Assembly: GCA_963727015.1 (NCBI GenBank)
Contig: CAVSEV010000011.1
Location: forward strand, 434,001 to 498,000
Direction of reading: 5' to 3'
Length of the DNA stretch: 64,000 nucleotides
Source: DATFVJ01 sp963727015
Lineage (GTDB): Bacteria; Actinomycetota; Actinomycetes; Streptosporangiales; Streptosporangiaceae
Shown: piece by piece, positions 43,771 through 53,072 of the stretch
Layout of the letters: every line of letters starts with the position of its first letter
How positions within the stretch are numbered: the stretch's first letter is position 1
The notes under the pieces: generated by a model
Told to the model about the DNA's origin: nothing
The model's database searches: none
The model's input: only the letters and a program-made list of their open reading frames with translations
Program-made: the position numbers and the translations under genes

Positions 43771-46700
43771 TCAGCGGAAGTTGCGGCTGATCACGCTTCC
43801 GCGCGCGATGGCGGCCACGCGCAGCCTCTCGATACGGGCGGCGACGAGGTTGATGGCGCCCTCGTTGCTTTCAAGGCGGCCATGCACGAGGAGTGCGGCC
43901 GTGTCCAGAGCACTGCGCCGGTAGCGCGCCCAGACGGCGGGCGGGCAGATGACGTTGACCATGCCGGTTTCGTCTTCAAGATTGATGAACACCACGCCGC
44001 CTGCGGTGGGCGGCCGTTGCCGGTGGGTAACCAGCCCGCCGCACGCGACATTTGAGCCCGGCGGAACGGTCTTGAGCGCCGCAGCGGGGGTGGCGTCCCG
44101 CTCTCCGAGCGCCGCCCTGACGTGGGCGATGGGATGCGTGCCTGACGTCCCGGTGGCCCACAGGTCGGCGAGAGTCTCTTCGACCGGGGACATGGCCGGC
44201 AGCGGCGGCGCCGCCAGCCCGGGAGCAGTATCAGGAAGCTGCCCGCCGCGGGTGGAGGCGAGCGCCCCCGCCGCCCACAGCGCCGCGCGGCGGGAAAGGC
44301 CGAAGCAGCCGAAGGCCCCGGCGATGGCCAGTGCCTCCAGCGCCGCCACGGAAAGCCGGGTGCGCCGGGCGAAATCATCAAGATCCTCGTACGGGCGGCC
44401 CGCGGCAATTGCCTCGGCCTGCCCGCTGCCGAGGTTTCTTACACTGGATAGGCCAAGCCTGATACCCGGGCGCCCGGTCATAAGTTCGAGGGTGGCAAGC
44501 GCGTCACTCGCGTTAATATCCACCCCACTGACCTCAACCCCGTGGTGGCGGGCGTCGGTGATCAACGTAGCCGGTGAGTAGAAGCCCATCGGCTGGTTAC
44601 GCAGCAGGGCAGCGGTGAACGCGGCAGGGTAATAGCACTTGAGCCAGGCACTCGCGTAAACCAGGTAGGCGAAGCTGATCGCGTGTGACTCGGGAAACCC
44701 GTAGCTGGAGAACGCGAGGATCTTCTCGTAAATCTCCTCCGCCACCGTGGCGGAAATATTCCGTGCGGCCATTCCGTCCAGCAGGCGCTGGCGGAGTTCT
44801 TCGATGCGCTCAGGCGCGCGCTTGGCGCTCATCGCCTGGCGGAGCCTGTCCGCCTCGGCAGGGGTGAATCCGGCGCAGTCGATGGCGATCTGCATCATCT
44901 GCTCTTGGAACAGCGGAACCCCGAGCGTCTTGCCGAGGGCGCCGCGCATGGACTCGTGCGGCAGCGTCGCTTCCTCGTCACCCCGGCGGCGGCGCAGGTA
45001 GGGGTGGACCGAGCCGCCCTGGATCGGCCCGGGCCTGATCAGGGCGACCTCGACGACCAGATCGTAGAACTTCTCCGGCCGCAGCCGGGGCAAAGTGGCC
45101 ATCTGGGCACGAGACTCGACCTGAAATACCCCGACCGTGTCGGCCCGCTGCAACATCTGGTAGACGGCGGGATCTTCCTGTGGGATCGAACGCAGGTCCC
45201 AAGTATGGCCGTGGTGCTCCGATACCAAGCTGAACGTGTCGTGCAGGCAGGACAGCATGCCAAGGCCCAGCAGGTCGAACTTGACCAGGCCGGTGGCGGC
45301 GCAGTCATCCTTGTCCCACTGCAGCACGGTGCGGCCGGGCATCCGAGCCCATTCCACCGGGCACACCTCGCCGACCGGCCGGTCACAGATCACCATCCCG
45401 CCCGAGTGGATGCCCAGGTGACGAGGCAGCCGCTGCATCTGCCCGGCAAGCTGAACCACGGCCCGCGGGATGCCGGCGTCCGATGGAACCGGCTCGCCCG
45501 GTCCTATCTGGTGCGACCAGGCGTCCTGCTGACCGGGTGAGTGCCCGAGCGCCCGCGCCGCGTCGCGGAGCGCCATCCGGGGCTGGTAGGAAATGACATT
45601 GGCGACCTGGGCAGCGCGGCCGCGGCCATACTTGAGGTAGACGTATTGGATCACTTCTTCGCGGCGGCGATGCTCGATGTCCAGGTCGATGTCGGGCGGG
45701 CCGTCCCGGCCAGCCGAAAGGAACCGCTCGAACAGCAGGCCATGCCGGACGGGATCGACGCTGGTGATCCCAAGCGCGTAACAGACTGCCGAGTTAGCGG
45801 CCGACCCCCGCCCCTGGCACAAGATCTTTTCCTCGGTGCAGAATTTGACGATGTCGTCAACAATCAGGAAGTAGCCAGCAAACCCGAGGCCCTCGATCAC
45901 GTCGAGTTCACGTGCGATCTGCTGGTACGCCCCGGGCACCCGTTCGGTATCTGGGGGGCCGTAACGGTCGGGGGCCTTCTCGGCAACCAGCTTGCGCAGC
46001 CACGACATCTGCGTGTAGCTCTCAGGAACCGGCCAGTCCGGTAGCTGAGGCGCAATCACCTTGAAGCTGAACGCGCATTCGCGGGCCAGTTCGACACTGC
46101 GTGCGAAGGCAAGTGGAAACCGCCCCAGACGCTGCGCCATTTCCGCCCCGCTGCGGAGGTAGGCGCTGCCGGACGCGGGCAGCCAGCCGTTCATCTCATC
46201 CAGGCTGGCCCGCGCCCGCACGGCCGCGAGTGCCTGAGCGAGCCGTGCCTGCGCGGGCGCCGCGTAATGCACATTGTTTGACGCCACCACGCCCATCCCT
46301 GCCCGCATGGCCAGTTCGTACAGCGCGTCATTGCGTTCGTCATCGGCCGGCTGGTCGTGATCGATCAGTTCCACCATGACATTGCCGCGGCCGAACATCT
46401 CCGCCAGCCTGTTCAGTTCGCCGAGTGCGGCTTCCGGCCCGCTGGCGGTGAGCGCGGCGGGGACCTGGCCCTTACGGCAGCCGGTGAGCACCACCCAGTG
46501 GCCGCCATGCGCACTGGCGAGGACGTCGATGTCGTAGCTTGGCCGGCCCTTTTCACCTCCGGCCAGCTGTGCAGCGCTGATCACCCGGCACAGCCGCCGG
46601 TAGCCCTCAGGGTCCCTGGCCAGCACGAGTAGATGCCGGCCGGCGGGGTCGGGAACTCCGGCCCGGGGGGTCCCGTGGGTTCTTCCCCCGGGGCTGGCAC

Positions 46701-47247
46701 GGGGGGATCCGGGGGGCCGGCCCACCGAGCTGGCACGTGAGGATCCGGGGGGCCGGCCCACCGAGCTGGCATCGTGGTCACCCACCAGGTCAAGGCTGAG
46801 CTCGGCGCCGAAGATCGTGCCTATCCTGACGCCGGTCTCTTCTTCGCTGCGGGCGGCAGCCTGGGCGAACTGGGCAGCTCCGTACATGCCATCGTGGTCA
46901 GTGATGGCGAGCGCCGCTATCCCGCGCCTGGCCGCCTCCGCGACCAGTTCGCCCGGCTGCGACGCCCCATCCAGGAAGCTGTAAGAGGAATGGCAGTGCA
47001 GTTCCGCCCATGGCACCTGGCCCGCCTGCGTTGCCCTCGTACGCCGGGGCAGGTGAGTGACCTGCCGGGGGTGCGCTGATTGGCCAGCGGTCCCCCCGTC
47101 AGCAGGCAGCGCATTGGTGACCGGTACCTCAGCGGGCGGTACCTCGGCGGGCGGCGGATCTGGTGACGGCCGATCAGTGGAGCGAGCACGCCAGGACAGG
47201 CGCCGCTCGAACTCATCCCAAGGGACCGGCGGGTTGCTCCAGCCCAT
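43771..47247 (-). CDS. dnaE2: Error-prone DNA polymerase DnaE2 (ImuC)
   Basis: 1158-residue C-family polymerase that carries out damage-induced translesion synthesis with ImuA and ImuB. The PHP domain begins WAELHCHSSYSFLDGASQPG and has ALAITDHDGMYGAAQF. The palm has CQGRGSAANSAVCYALGIT and SAGRDGPPDIDLDIEHRRRE with the catalytic Asp pair. The fingers follow (QEQMMQIAIDCAGFTPAEAD), and the C-terminal OB fold is present (VNVICPPAVWARYRR). A repeat-bearing Gly/Pro/Arg/Ser insertion near residue 170 is not part of the fold. It starts 47 bases after imuB and is the last gene of the SOS cassette. Confidence 0.95.
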   Translation of the reverse strand: MGWSNPPVPWDEFERRLSWRARSTDRPSPDPPPAEVPPAEVPVTNALPADGGTAGQSAHPRQVTHLPRRTRATQAGQVPWAELHCHSSYSFLDGASQPGELVAEAARRGIAALAITDHDGMYGAAQFAQAAARSEEETGVRIGTIFGAELSLDLVGDHDASSVGRPPGSSRASSVGRPPGSPRASPGGRTHGTPRAGVPDPAGRHLLVLARDPEGYRRLCRVISAAQLAGGEKGRPSYDIDVLASAHGGHWVVLTGCRKGQVPAALTASGPEAALGELNRLAEMFGRGNVMVELIDHDQPADDERNDALYELAMRAGMGVVASNNVHYAAPAQARLAQALAAVRARASLDEMNGWLPASGSAYLRSGAEMAQRLGRFPLAFARSVELARECAFSFKVIAPQLPDWPVPESYTQMSWLRKLVAEKAPDRYGPPDTERVPGAYQQIARELDVIEGLGFAGYFLIVDDIVKFCTEEKILCQGRGSAANSAVCYALGITSVDPVRHGLLFERFLSAGRDGPPDIDLDIEHRRREEVIQYVYLKYGRGRAAQVANVISYQPRMALRDAARALGHSPGQQDAWSHQIGPGEPVPSDAGIPRAVVQLAGQMQRLPRHLGIHSGGMVICDRPVGEVCPVEWARMPGRTVLQWDKDDCAATGLVKFDLLGLGMLSCLHDTFSLVSEHHGHTWDLRSIPQEDPAVYQMLQRADTVGVFQVESRAQMATLPRLRPEKFYDLVVEVALIRPGPIQGGSVHPYLRRRRGDEEATLPHESMRGALGKTLGVPLFQEQMMQIAIDCAGFTPAEADRLRQAMSAKRAPERIEELRQRLLDGMAARNISATVAEEIYEKILAFSSYGFPESHAISFAYLVYASAWLKCYYPAAFTAALLRNQPMGFYSPATLITDARHHGVEVSGVDINASDALATLELMTGRPGIRLGLSSVRNLGSGQAEAIAAGRPYEDLDDFARRTRLSVAALEALAIAGAFGCFGLSRRAALWAAGALASTRGGQLPDTAPGLAAPPLPAMSPVEETLADLWATGTSGTHPIAHVRAALGERDATPAAALKTVPPGSNVACGGLVTHRQRPPTAGGVVFINLEDETGMVNVICPPAVWARYRRSALDTAALLVHGRLESNEGAINLVAARIERLRVAAIARGSVISRNFR
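46670..46777. repeat. 36-bp repeat in dnaE2 PHP insertion
   Basis: A 36-bp unit starting GGATCCGGGGGGCCGGCCCA occurs at 46706-46741 and again, with its end altered, at 46742-46777. A more diverged copy precedes it. It encodes 12 residues (SVGRPPGS-type) and keeps the frame. Confidence 0.8.
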
Positions 47248-47294
47248 GACTGCCGCACCCCCTCCCCCGGCTGATCACCTCAGGCAACAAGCGG

Positions 47295-48899
47295 TCAGTC
47301 ATAGGTGGCCTCGATCATCCAACGGCCGCCTTCTACCACTGCCAGCCATGCGTCGCCGTCCCTGGTGACCAGCTGGAACCTGGCCAGCCGCCGGGCCTGC
47401 GCCGGATCCCACCACTGTTCGTGACCCGGCCACGGCCCGGCCCAGGCGGTGATCTCCCGCAGCGGCCCGCCGTCGATAGCAAGCCGGGCAGGTGGGGCGG
47501 ATATGGCGGCACGTCCGGTAACTGTCACAGGTTCCCCCGACGCACAGGTCACGCTCGCGGGCAGCGGCACCGGGTAAACGGTGCTCGGGGATGGTGAGGG
47601 AATACGGCCTGGCCAGGGCCTATCCGCGGGCAGCCGCGGAGTACGGCTGTCACCGAACGGCACCAGCGTGACCTGATCACCAGGGCCGCGCCCGCCCGCA
47701 AGCACCGGGCGGGTCACCGCATCATGGCCGAGCATCGACTGCACCCGGGTGGCGGCACGCGCAACCCGGTCAGTGACCACGGCCTCACCCCACAACCCAA
47801 GCTGTGTGCCCTCATCTGGCACGATCTGGTCCGGTATCAGGCGGAGCACCGTTATCCCGCGCGAGACCTCGTTATCCGCATCATCGGCGGGCGGCCCGCC
47901 GCGCAGACGCCTCCCATCGCCGGGTTCCTGTGAATGCCTTCCTGCCGTGCGCCATCCGTCAAGTTGCCAGCGCACCCGCTCCGCCACCGCCAGCGAAGAA
48001 AGCAGCCCATCGTGCCGCCACAATCGCGAGTAGGTCCGGCCGCCGGTGAAACCGACCTCCACCTCGACCCGGGCGCACGACAGGCCGCGTCCCGCCAGGT
48101 TTTCGAGCAGCCGGTCGGCAAGCGCCTTCCCTGCGAACACCACAGGCTCGGCCTGCAGCGCGGGCGGATCGAACTCCATCTCCGCGGACAGATCGGCGGA
48201 CGGGGGCCGTGGTGCAAGCGGGCGGGGCTCCAGGCCCCCGGCCAGCCGGTGCGCGATCGCGCCTACGGCGCCGAACCGGGCCAGCACGTCCTGCGCCGGC
48301 AGCGCCGCGAAGTCCCCGAGCGTGTGGATACCGAGCTGGGCAAGCAGATTGGCCAGCTCTGGGTGCTCGAGTAGCCCGGCCGGATGCGGGGCGAGGAACC
48401 GCCGCGCCCCGCCCGGCGGCACCACTACCCCCTCCCCGCCAGTACGCGCGGCAAGCTGCGCGGCGAACATGCCGTCGGCGACCCCGGTCCTGCAGGTGAC
48501 CCCGCGACCCGTCACTGCCTGCGTGATCTTCTGCGCGAGTGCTCTTTCGCCCCCGAAGTATCTAGCCGGGCCGCGAGCACCGATCGCGCACATCCCGGGC
48601 CGCACCACCTCAACCCGTGGGCAGAATTCCTCCACTGTCGCCACCACCGGCTCGAACGCCCGCGCTTCCGCATCGATGTCCCTGGCCGCCGCGATCAGGA
48701 CGGGGCAATGGCGCTGCGCATCCCGCAGCCGCTGCCCACGCCGGACTCCTGCCGCCCGTGCGGCCGCCGAGCACGCCACGACCAGATTGGCCGCCACCAC
48801 CACAGCCGGTACCTCGGGACCCGCCCCCACCACCACGACCGGCCAATCCGGGCACCACACCACAAGCACCCGCGGTGGTACGCCGCGAGTCACATCCAC
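47295..48899 (-). CDS. imuB: Y-family-like protein ImuB
   Basis: 534 residues. It has the DNA polymerase Y fold but acts as the adaptor linking ImuA, DnaE2 and the beta clamp. VLVVWCPDWPVVVVGAG replaces the catalytic metal-binding N-terminus of active Y polymerases. ACSAAARAAGVRRGQRLRDA and GVADGMFAAQLAARTGGEGV are family blocks, and FVAPHPAGLL-type and LGIHTLGDFAALPAQDVLAR form the helix-hairpin-helix region. The GTG start at 48899 lies 6 bases after the stop that an unshifted imuA would use. Confidence 0.92.
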   Translation of the reverse strand: MDVTRGVPPRVLVVWCPDWPVVVVGAGPEVPAVVVAANLVVACSAAARAAGVRRGQRLRDAQRHCPVLIAAARDIDAEARAFEPVVATVEEFCPRVEVVRPGMCAIGARGPARYFGGERALAQKITQAVTGRGVTCRTGVADGMFAAQLAARTGGEGVVVPPGGARRFLAPHPAGLLEHPELANLLAQLGIHTLGDFAALPAQDVLARFGAVGAIAHRLAGGLEPRPLAPRPPSADLSAEMEFDPPALQAEPVVFAGKALADRLLENLAGRGLSCARVEVEVGFTGGRTYSRLWRHDGLLSSLAVAERVRWQLDGWRTAGRHSQEPGDGRRLRGGPPADDADNEVSRGITVLRLIPDQIVPDEGTQLGLWGEAVVTDRVARAATRVQSMLGHDAVTRPVLAGGRGPGDQVTLVPFGDSRTPRLPADRPWPGRIPSPSPSTVYPVPLPASVTCASGEPVTVTGRAAISAPPARLAIDGGPLREITAWAGPWPGHEQWWDPAQARRLARFQLVTRDGDAWLAVVEGGRWMIEATYD

Positions 48900-48949
48900 C
48901 CGTGCTCACCCCTGTCCAATCGCAACCAGTTCCGCTCCCTCCGCTCCAG

Positions 48950-49135
48950 CCGCCAGCTCAGCCGCGGCCCGCTCAGCCCCGGCCCGCTCAGCCCCGGCCC
49001 GCCTAGCCGCAGCCCGCTCGGCCCCGGCCCGCTCAGCCCCGGCCCGCTCAGCCCCGGCCCGCCTAGCCGCAGCCCGCTCAGCCCTGGCCCGGCTCGCCGG
49101 CCCGCCCAGCCCCGGCCCGCTCAGCCGCCATCCTC
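48950..49135. repeat. 15-bp imperfect repeat at the imuA 3' end
   Basis: On the coding strand about ten copies of GCTGAGCGGGCCGGG and the variant GCTGCGGCTAGGCGGGCC encode runs of AERAG. An extra base within one unit (49091/49092) puts the imuA frame out of phase with the remaining units. Confidence 0.85.
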
Positions 49136-49839
49136 CTCTCAGCCGCAGCCTGGTCAGCCGCGGCCAACTCTGCCGCCAGCTCTGCCGCGGCCTGTTCTGC
49201 GACTGCCACGGCGCCGTCTGGATCTGGCAGCCACCACCACTGCGTACGCGGGCGGGCCCCGCTTCCCCTGCCGCCCGCGACTACCTGCACCCGGCGGCAC
49301 CGCAGGCGCCCGTGGCCAGCGCCTATCCCGATCCAGTGGGGGGAGGCCACACGCAGCCACAGGTTCGCCCCCTCGAAGGCGCCCGCCACGCCGGCCGCCC
49401 CGCCCACCACAACGAGCGCACCGCCGCTGCGCCGCGCATGCGCTGCCAGGCGCCGTGCCACCGGAGCGGACGGCCTGGCGGGCGGGCACAGTAGCACCAG
49501 CTCACAGCCTTCGAGCAGGGCAGCAGCTACCTGAGGCCACCGCGGGCCCGGGTCAGGCACCAGCAGCAGCCGGTCCACATCAACCCCCGCGTCGGCTGCC
49601 GCGAGCACGCCAAGCTGTGGCATCCCCACCACGGCACACCATGACCCAGCCGCCGACGCCCCGGCCGCTAGCATTACGCAGAGCAATCCGGGCCGCTCCA
49701 CCGCGATGACGGAACCACGCCGCAGGCCGCCCCCGGGCAGCAGGCCGCTCAGCGCAGGCAGCACCGGTAGCAGTTCCTCTCCTGGCTGCTCCGATGCCAG
49801 CTCACGCAGTTGCGCGGATGCCGTGGACACACTCATCAC
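49078..49839 (-). CDS. imuA: ImuA-like RecA-fold protein, C-terminus truncated by a slip
   Basis: 253 residues, the first gene of the mutasome cassette. LPALSGLLPGGGLRRGSVIA and LLVPDPGPRWPQVAAALLEG belong to the RecA-like core of actinobacterial ImuA proteins, with WWWLPDPDG near the end. The C-terminus enters an Ala/Glu/Arg repeat (AERAG, 15-bp unit GCTGAGCGGGCCGGG). One extra C/G pair near 49091 shifts the frame to a stop at 49078. Removing it keeps the frame open to 48906, 6 bases before imuB, giving 310 residues. The start (GTG 49839, or ATG 49836) lies right at the LexA box. Confidence 0.8.
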   Translation of the reverse strand: MMSVSTASAQLRELASEQPGEELLPVLPALSGLLPGGGLRRGSVIAVERPGLLCVMLAAGASAAGSWCAVVGMPQLGVLAAADAGVDVDRLLLVPDPGPRWPQVAAALLEGCELVLLCPPARPSAPVARRLAAHARRSGGALVVVGGAAGVAGAFEGANLWLRVASPHWIGIGAGHGRLRCRRVQVVAGGRGSGARPRTQWWWLPDPDGAVAVAEQAAAELAAELAAADQAAAERRMAAERAGAGRAGEPGQG

Positions 49840-49859
49840 TATCGAACACGTATTCGATA
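49840..49859 (-). promoter_or_regulatory. LexA-binding SOS box
   Basis: TATCGAACACGTATTCGATA is a symmetrical palindrome with the actinobacterial SOS-box core (TCGAAC...TTCGA) and lies immediately before the imuA start. It fits damage induction of imuA-imuB-dnaE2. The short distance implies a leaderless or nearly leaderless mRNA, or a slightly later start codon. Confidence 0.85.
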
Positions 49860-50302
49860 ACTGTCAAGCCGGCCTGAGGCCCGCCTTCCGTGGCGTGATG
49901 TGGGCGTTTGCCCAGGCCTCGCGGACAACCACCGAATCCGCCCCGGTGAGGGCGACAGGCGGCAAAGCGCAGCGCAGGCCGGGATGCCGCTGTCAGCCGC
50001 CCGCTGATCTTCCACCCGGGCACCGCCCGGTGGACGAGGCCAGCCGATCAGGCTAGATCCCGCGGGCCGTCAAGACCACCTGCGGCCGCTGACACACGCC
50101 GGGCCATTGGTCCTGACGCCGGCCCGGGAACCCACGAACGTGCTGCCCGCAAGGCCCCATGCCACGCAGCAAGCACTGAGACCTCAAAGACCCTGAGACC
50201 CCCAAAGCCCAGACCCCAAGCCCTGAGACCTCGAAGACGCGGCGATCCCGCCCATGTCAAGGCCTCTTCGCGGTGGGATGTGATGTGACCGGGCCATGAC
50301 GG
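49860..50302. other. Gap with degenerate CTGAGACC repeats
   Basis: No gene is visible between the imuA control region and the M50 protease. Near 50170-50235 short units such as ACTGAGACCTCAAAG, CCCTGAGACCCCCAAAG and CCCTGAGACCTCGAAG recur. Confidence 0.45.
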
Positions 50303-51010
50303 TTACCTGATCAGCAAGTCTGCACCGAACGCGAGCGCCGCAACCCCGACAACGCCGAACATGCCGACCCAGACTAGGCCTGGCACGCCGGTGAGGCGGG
50401 CAAGTTCGTCGGCGTCGGTGGCGCGAAGTCCGCGCCGCCGGGTGCGCTGAAGCTCAACCACCGGCCGCACGGCGCCGAGCAGCAAGAACCACGCCAATGA
50501 ATACGCGAACACCGCCTGGACCAGCGGGGACGCGAACCAGCACACCGCGAGGACAGTGAGGCCGGCCACCAGCACTGCCGCGAGACCGTAGCCGTTCCGC
50601 ATCGCCAGGGTCAACCCTGCGAGCAGGACCAGGCTGATGAGCAGCATCGCAATCGGGCGCCCGGCGGCGAGCAGGGCCGCGGCGCCGAGGCCGAGCAGCG
50701 AAGGCGCCGTGTACCCGGCGGCGGCCGTGCACATCATGCCCGGACCGGCCGGCTTGCCCGCGGAAATCGTCTCGCCCGCGGTGCTGCGGTGCAGCCGCAC
50801 CCCGGCAAGCCGCCGTCCGGTCATGAGTGCCACGAGGGCGTGGCCGCCCTCGTGTGCGATCGTCACCGCGTTGCGTGACACCAGCCAGGCCCGGCGCGGT
50901 GCCACCGCGGCAAGCGCGAGCAGGCCGCTGACGGCAACCAGCCAGCTTGGTGGCAGGTGCTGCGCCGCAGCAAGACGGTGCCATATCTCGCCAAGCCCCG
51001 CGATGTTCAC
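50303..51010 (-). CDS. M50-family membrane metallopeptidase
   Basis: 235 residues, integral membrane. The zinc motif HEGGHALVALMTGRRLAGVR lies in the second hydrophobic segment (WLVSRNAVTIAHEGGHALVA), as in site-2 type peptidases. Further helices include LLISLVLLAGLTLAM, VLVAGLTVLAVCWFA, VFAYSLAWFLLLGA and WVGMFGVVGVAALAFGADLL. No PDZ domain is seen. GTG 51010 is preferred because the longer frame runs through an 8-bp tandem repeat. It is a member of the small actinobacterial M50 proteins, with unknown substrate. Confidence 0.83.
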   Translation of the reverse strand: MNIAGLGEIWHRLAAAQHLPPSWLVAVSGLLALAAVAPRRAWLVSRNAVTIAHEGGHALVALMTGRRLAGVRLHRSTAGETISAGKPAGPGMMCTAAAGYTAPSLLGLGAAALLAAGRPIAMLLISLVLLAGLTLAMRNGYGLAAVLVAGLTVLAVCWFASPLVQAVFAYSLAWFLLLGAVRPVVELQRTRRRGLRATDADELARLTGVPGLVWVGMFGVVGVAALAFGADLLIR

Positions 51011-51066
51011 CTCGTCATACTCGTCCCGGCGTGCCGGCGGCACCTGAAGGGCCGCGACGCGACTTG

Positions 51067-51117
51067 CGACCGGGCGACCGGGCGACCGGGCGACCGGGCG
51101 ACCGGCGACCGGGCGAC
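51067..51117. repeat. 8-bp tandem repeat upstream of M50 gene
   Basis: CGACCGGG is repeated about six times, one unit lacking a base. An 8-bp unit cannot keep a reading frame when copies change, which argues against the longer start of the M50 gene. Confidence 0.85.
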
Positions 51118-51410
51118 ACGCCACGCCGACCGGGCTTCCAAATAGCGAGGGTAGGGCAGCCACGGTGATGCTGACGGGTGGCCGGGCAGATCCTCAGGAA
51201 ACTAGCTAGCAGATCCTCAGGAAACCAAGGGCCACGCTGACGGCCGAGGCTTGCGCCGCAGACCTATCGCCCGCAGCCATCGATTGAAGGGCTAGCCGGG
51301 GCGCCAGCTACCGACCTTCTTCGGACGTCGCACAGCCGGAGGCTTGTTACCATTTGGGCAGCGATGCCGAGCCGCCTGACTATGCGGCCCGGTGTGCGGG
51401 GAGGTATCCG

Positions 51411-51734
51411 ATGGGCTGGATCAAGGCGCTCGCGATTGGCGTCGCTGTCATCGTGGTCTTCAGCATGATCTCCGTCATCCTGCACCTGGCGTACCTGGTC
51501 ATCGTGGCGATCGCCATCGGAGCTGTGGTCGCCCTGATACTCAAGGCACGCGGGCGGCTGCGGGCCGGGCGCGAAGAAAAGACCAGGAAGATCGAGGCCG
51601 AGCAGACCCAGGCAGCGCTCACGCAGCGTCAGCTCGATGTGCGGGCCCAGGCGGTGCAGCACCAGCAGGCATCGGCACGGCTCAACAAGGACGTCGAGGA
51701 CGAGCTTGCCAGGCTGAAGCGCGAGATGGAGTAG
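51411..51734 (+). CDS. Small membrane protein with coiled coil
   Basis: 107 residues. MGWIKALAIGVAVIVVFSMI and HLAYLVIVAIAIGAVVALIL form two membrane helices. A strongly charged helical tail follows (GREEKTRKIEAEQTQAALTQ, ARLNKDVEDELARLKREME) that should form a coiled coil in the cytoplasm. ATG 51411 has GGGGAGG upstream. No named family is recognised. Confidence 0.72.
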   Translation: MGWIKALAIGVAVIVVFSMISVILHLAYLVIVAIAIGAVVALILKARGRLRAGREEKTRKIEAEQTQAALTQRQLDVRAQAVQHQQASARLNKDVEDELARLKREME

Positions 51735-52043
51735 GCGCGCGCCGGTCAGCCTTCGTGCGAGGTATCGGACTTCGGACCCGTTGTCGCGGACAGCGTTCCG
51801 CAAGGCGCGACACCCACCAGACTTCTGGCAGGGCGCCGATCAGGTGCCGCTCTCCGTCCCCCGGAGCGCCTGCGATCATGACCCGCCAGCCGCCATCTCA
51901 AGACCCGTCATCGGGGCGGCGACACGTGGACCTGGCCCTCGGCGTGCAGGTTGGGACCAATAGCCCTGTGCCTAAGCCGCCATGCCGGGCAACCGTGGAG
52001 ATGGCGGACCAAGGTCACTGCCGGGGCTCGCGGCTAACGCGTT

Positions 52044-52118
52044 CCGTGGATCTTGGTGGATGCGGGCGGTGACCCGGTGGTCGCCTGGGCGCCGATCCGC
52101 GCCGCCAAAGATCCACGG
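52044..52118. repeat. REP-like palindromic repeat, copy 2
   Basis: CCGTGGATCTTGG (52044-52056) and CCAAAGATCCACGG (52105-52118) form the arms of a large imperfect palindrome. Its left half resembles 1461-1493 and its right half is nearly identical to 62221-62249. It sits in the 427-base gap (51735-52161) that otherwise shows no gene. Confidence 0.6.
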
Positions 52119-52161
52119 GACGCGGGACGCCCGGATGGCGCCAACCTCGGATGGGATTGCG

Positions 52162-52830
52162 ATGAAGAGAACTACCGCAGGGATCGCTGCTGGTGGCGCT
52201 GCCCTGGCCGTCGGCGCGGCCGTCACGGCCTACCCAAGGCTATGGCGGCGGCAGTGCCTGACCTGGGGTGCGACAGCCGCCGAGGCCGGCATGGCGATGC
52301 CTGGTGATGACCTCCTGCCGCGGCCTGACCTGCTTGCGACACGCGCCATCACGATCGAGGCGCCGGCCAGCGCCATCTGGCCGTGGCTAGTGCAGATGGG
52401 CAGTGGCCGCGCGGGCGCGTATACCTACGACTGGATTGAGAATCTGCTTGGCCTCGACATGCACAGCGCGGATCAGATCCTGCCGCAATTCCAGGATCTC
52501 AAGGCGGGCGACGTCCTGCCGGCGGGTTCGACGGGCCCGGGCATGCGGGTGGAAATCCTCGAGGCTGATCGCGCGCTCGTGGTGCGGTCCCAAGACGAGA
52601 ACTGGGTGTGGGCGTTCTGCCTCCACCCGTACGGTGAGGTGACCAGGCTCGTCAGCAGGAACCGCATCGCCGCCCCTGGCGCGTCCCTGTTCAGGCGCGC
52701 GTTCAACTTGCTTGTGATGGAGCCGGGCAGCCTGATCATGGAGCGCAAGATGCTGCTCGGCATCAAGGAGCGCGCCGAGCGCCTGGCGCGAGCGGGCGGC
52801 ATCGACGCCACCGCCAGCGCTGTCGGATGA
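52162..52830 (+). CDS. SRPBCC-fold protein
   Basis: 222 residues. A hydrophobic N-terminus (GIAAGGAALAVGAAVTAY) may anchor or secrete it. The SRPBCC (START-like) fold follows: RAITIEAPASAIWPWLVQMG, GRAGAYTYDWIENLLGLDMH, DVLPAGSTGPGMRVEILEAD and ENWVWAFCLHPYGEVTRLVS. These proteins bind lipophilic ligands. It lies just upstream of the gas-vesicle operon but is separated by 240 bases and its own promoter region. ATG 52162 is chosen over an earlier frame that overlaps the palindromic repeat. Confidence 0.8.
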   Translation: MKRTTAGIAAGGAALAVGAAVTAYPRLWRRQCLTWGATAAEAGMAMPGDDLLPRPDLLATRAITIEAPASAIWPWLVQMGSGRAGAYTYDWIENLLGLDMHSADQILPQFQDLKAGDVLPAGSTGPGMRVEILEADRALVVRSQDENWVWAFCLHPYGEVTRLVSRNRIAAPGASLFRRAFNLLVMEPGSLIMERKMLLGIKERAERLARAGGIDATASAVG

Positions 52831-53038
52831 GCTGACGCCTCTTCACATCACGGGCGCGTATACGGCCGCCGCGAAGCGGAACCGCCGGCTGCGTAGGCGA
52901 TTCAAGCAATCCACGGTCGTGTCCGAAATTCGCGCCGTGGAACCTTTGATGATCCACCATCGCTGCCCATAGGGCTTCTAACTGTGCATTCGACTGATCG
53001 TGACTCTTCAGTAACAATTTGGGATATCCAAAATCTAT

Positions 53039-53062
53039 GTTTTAGCCCCTACACGTGGGTAA
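53039..53062 (+). promoter_or_regulatory. SigB-type promoter of the gas-vesicle operon
   Basis: GTTT, a 14-base spacer and GGGTAA match the general-stress sigma factor pattern of actinomycetes (GNNT, 14-16 bases, GGGTA). Transcription would start around 53069, just before the first small reading frame at 53073. The gvp genes of Streptomyces coelicolor are reported to respond to its SigB under osmotic stress. Confidence 0.6.
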
Positions 53063-53072
53063 GTGCGCACTC

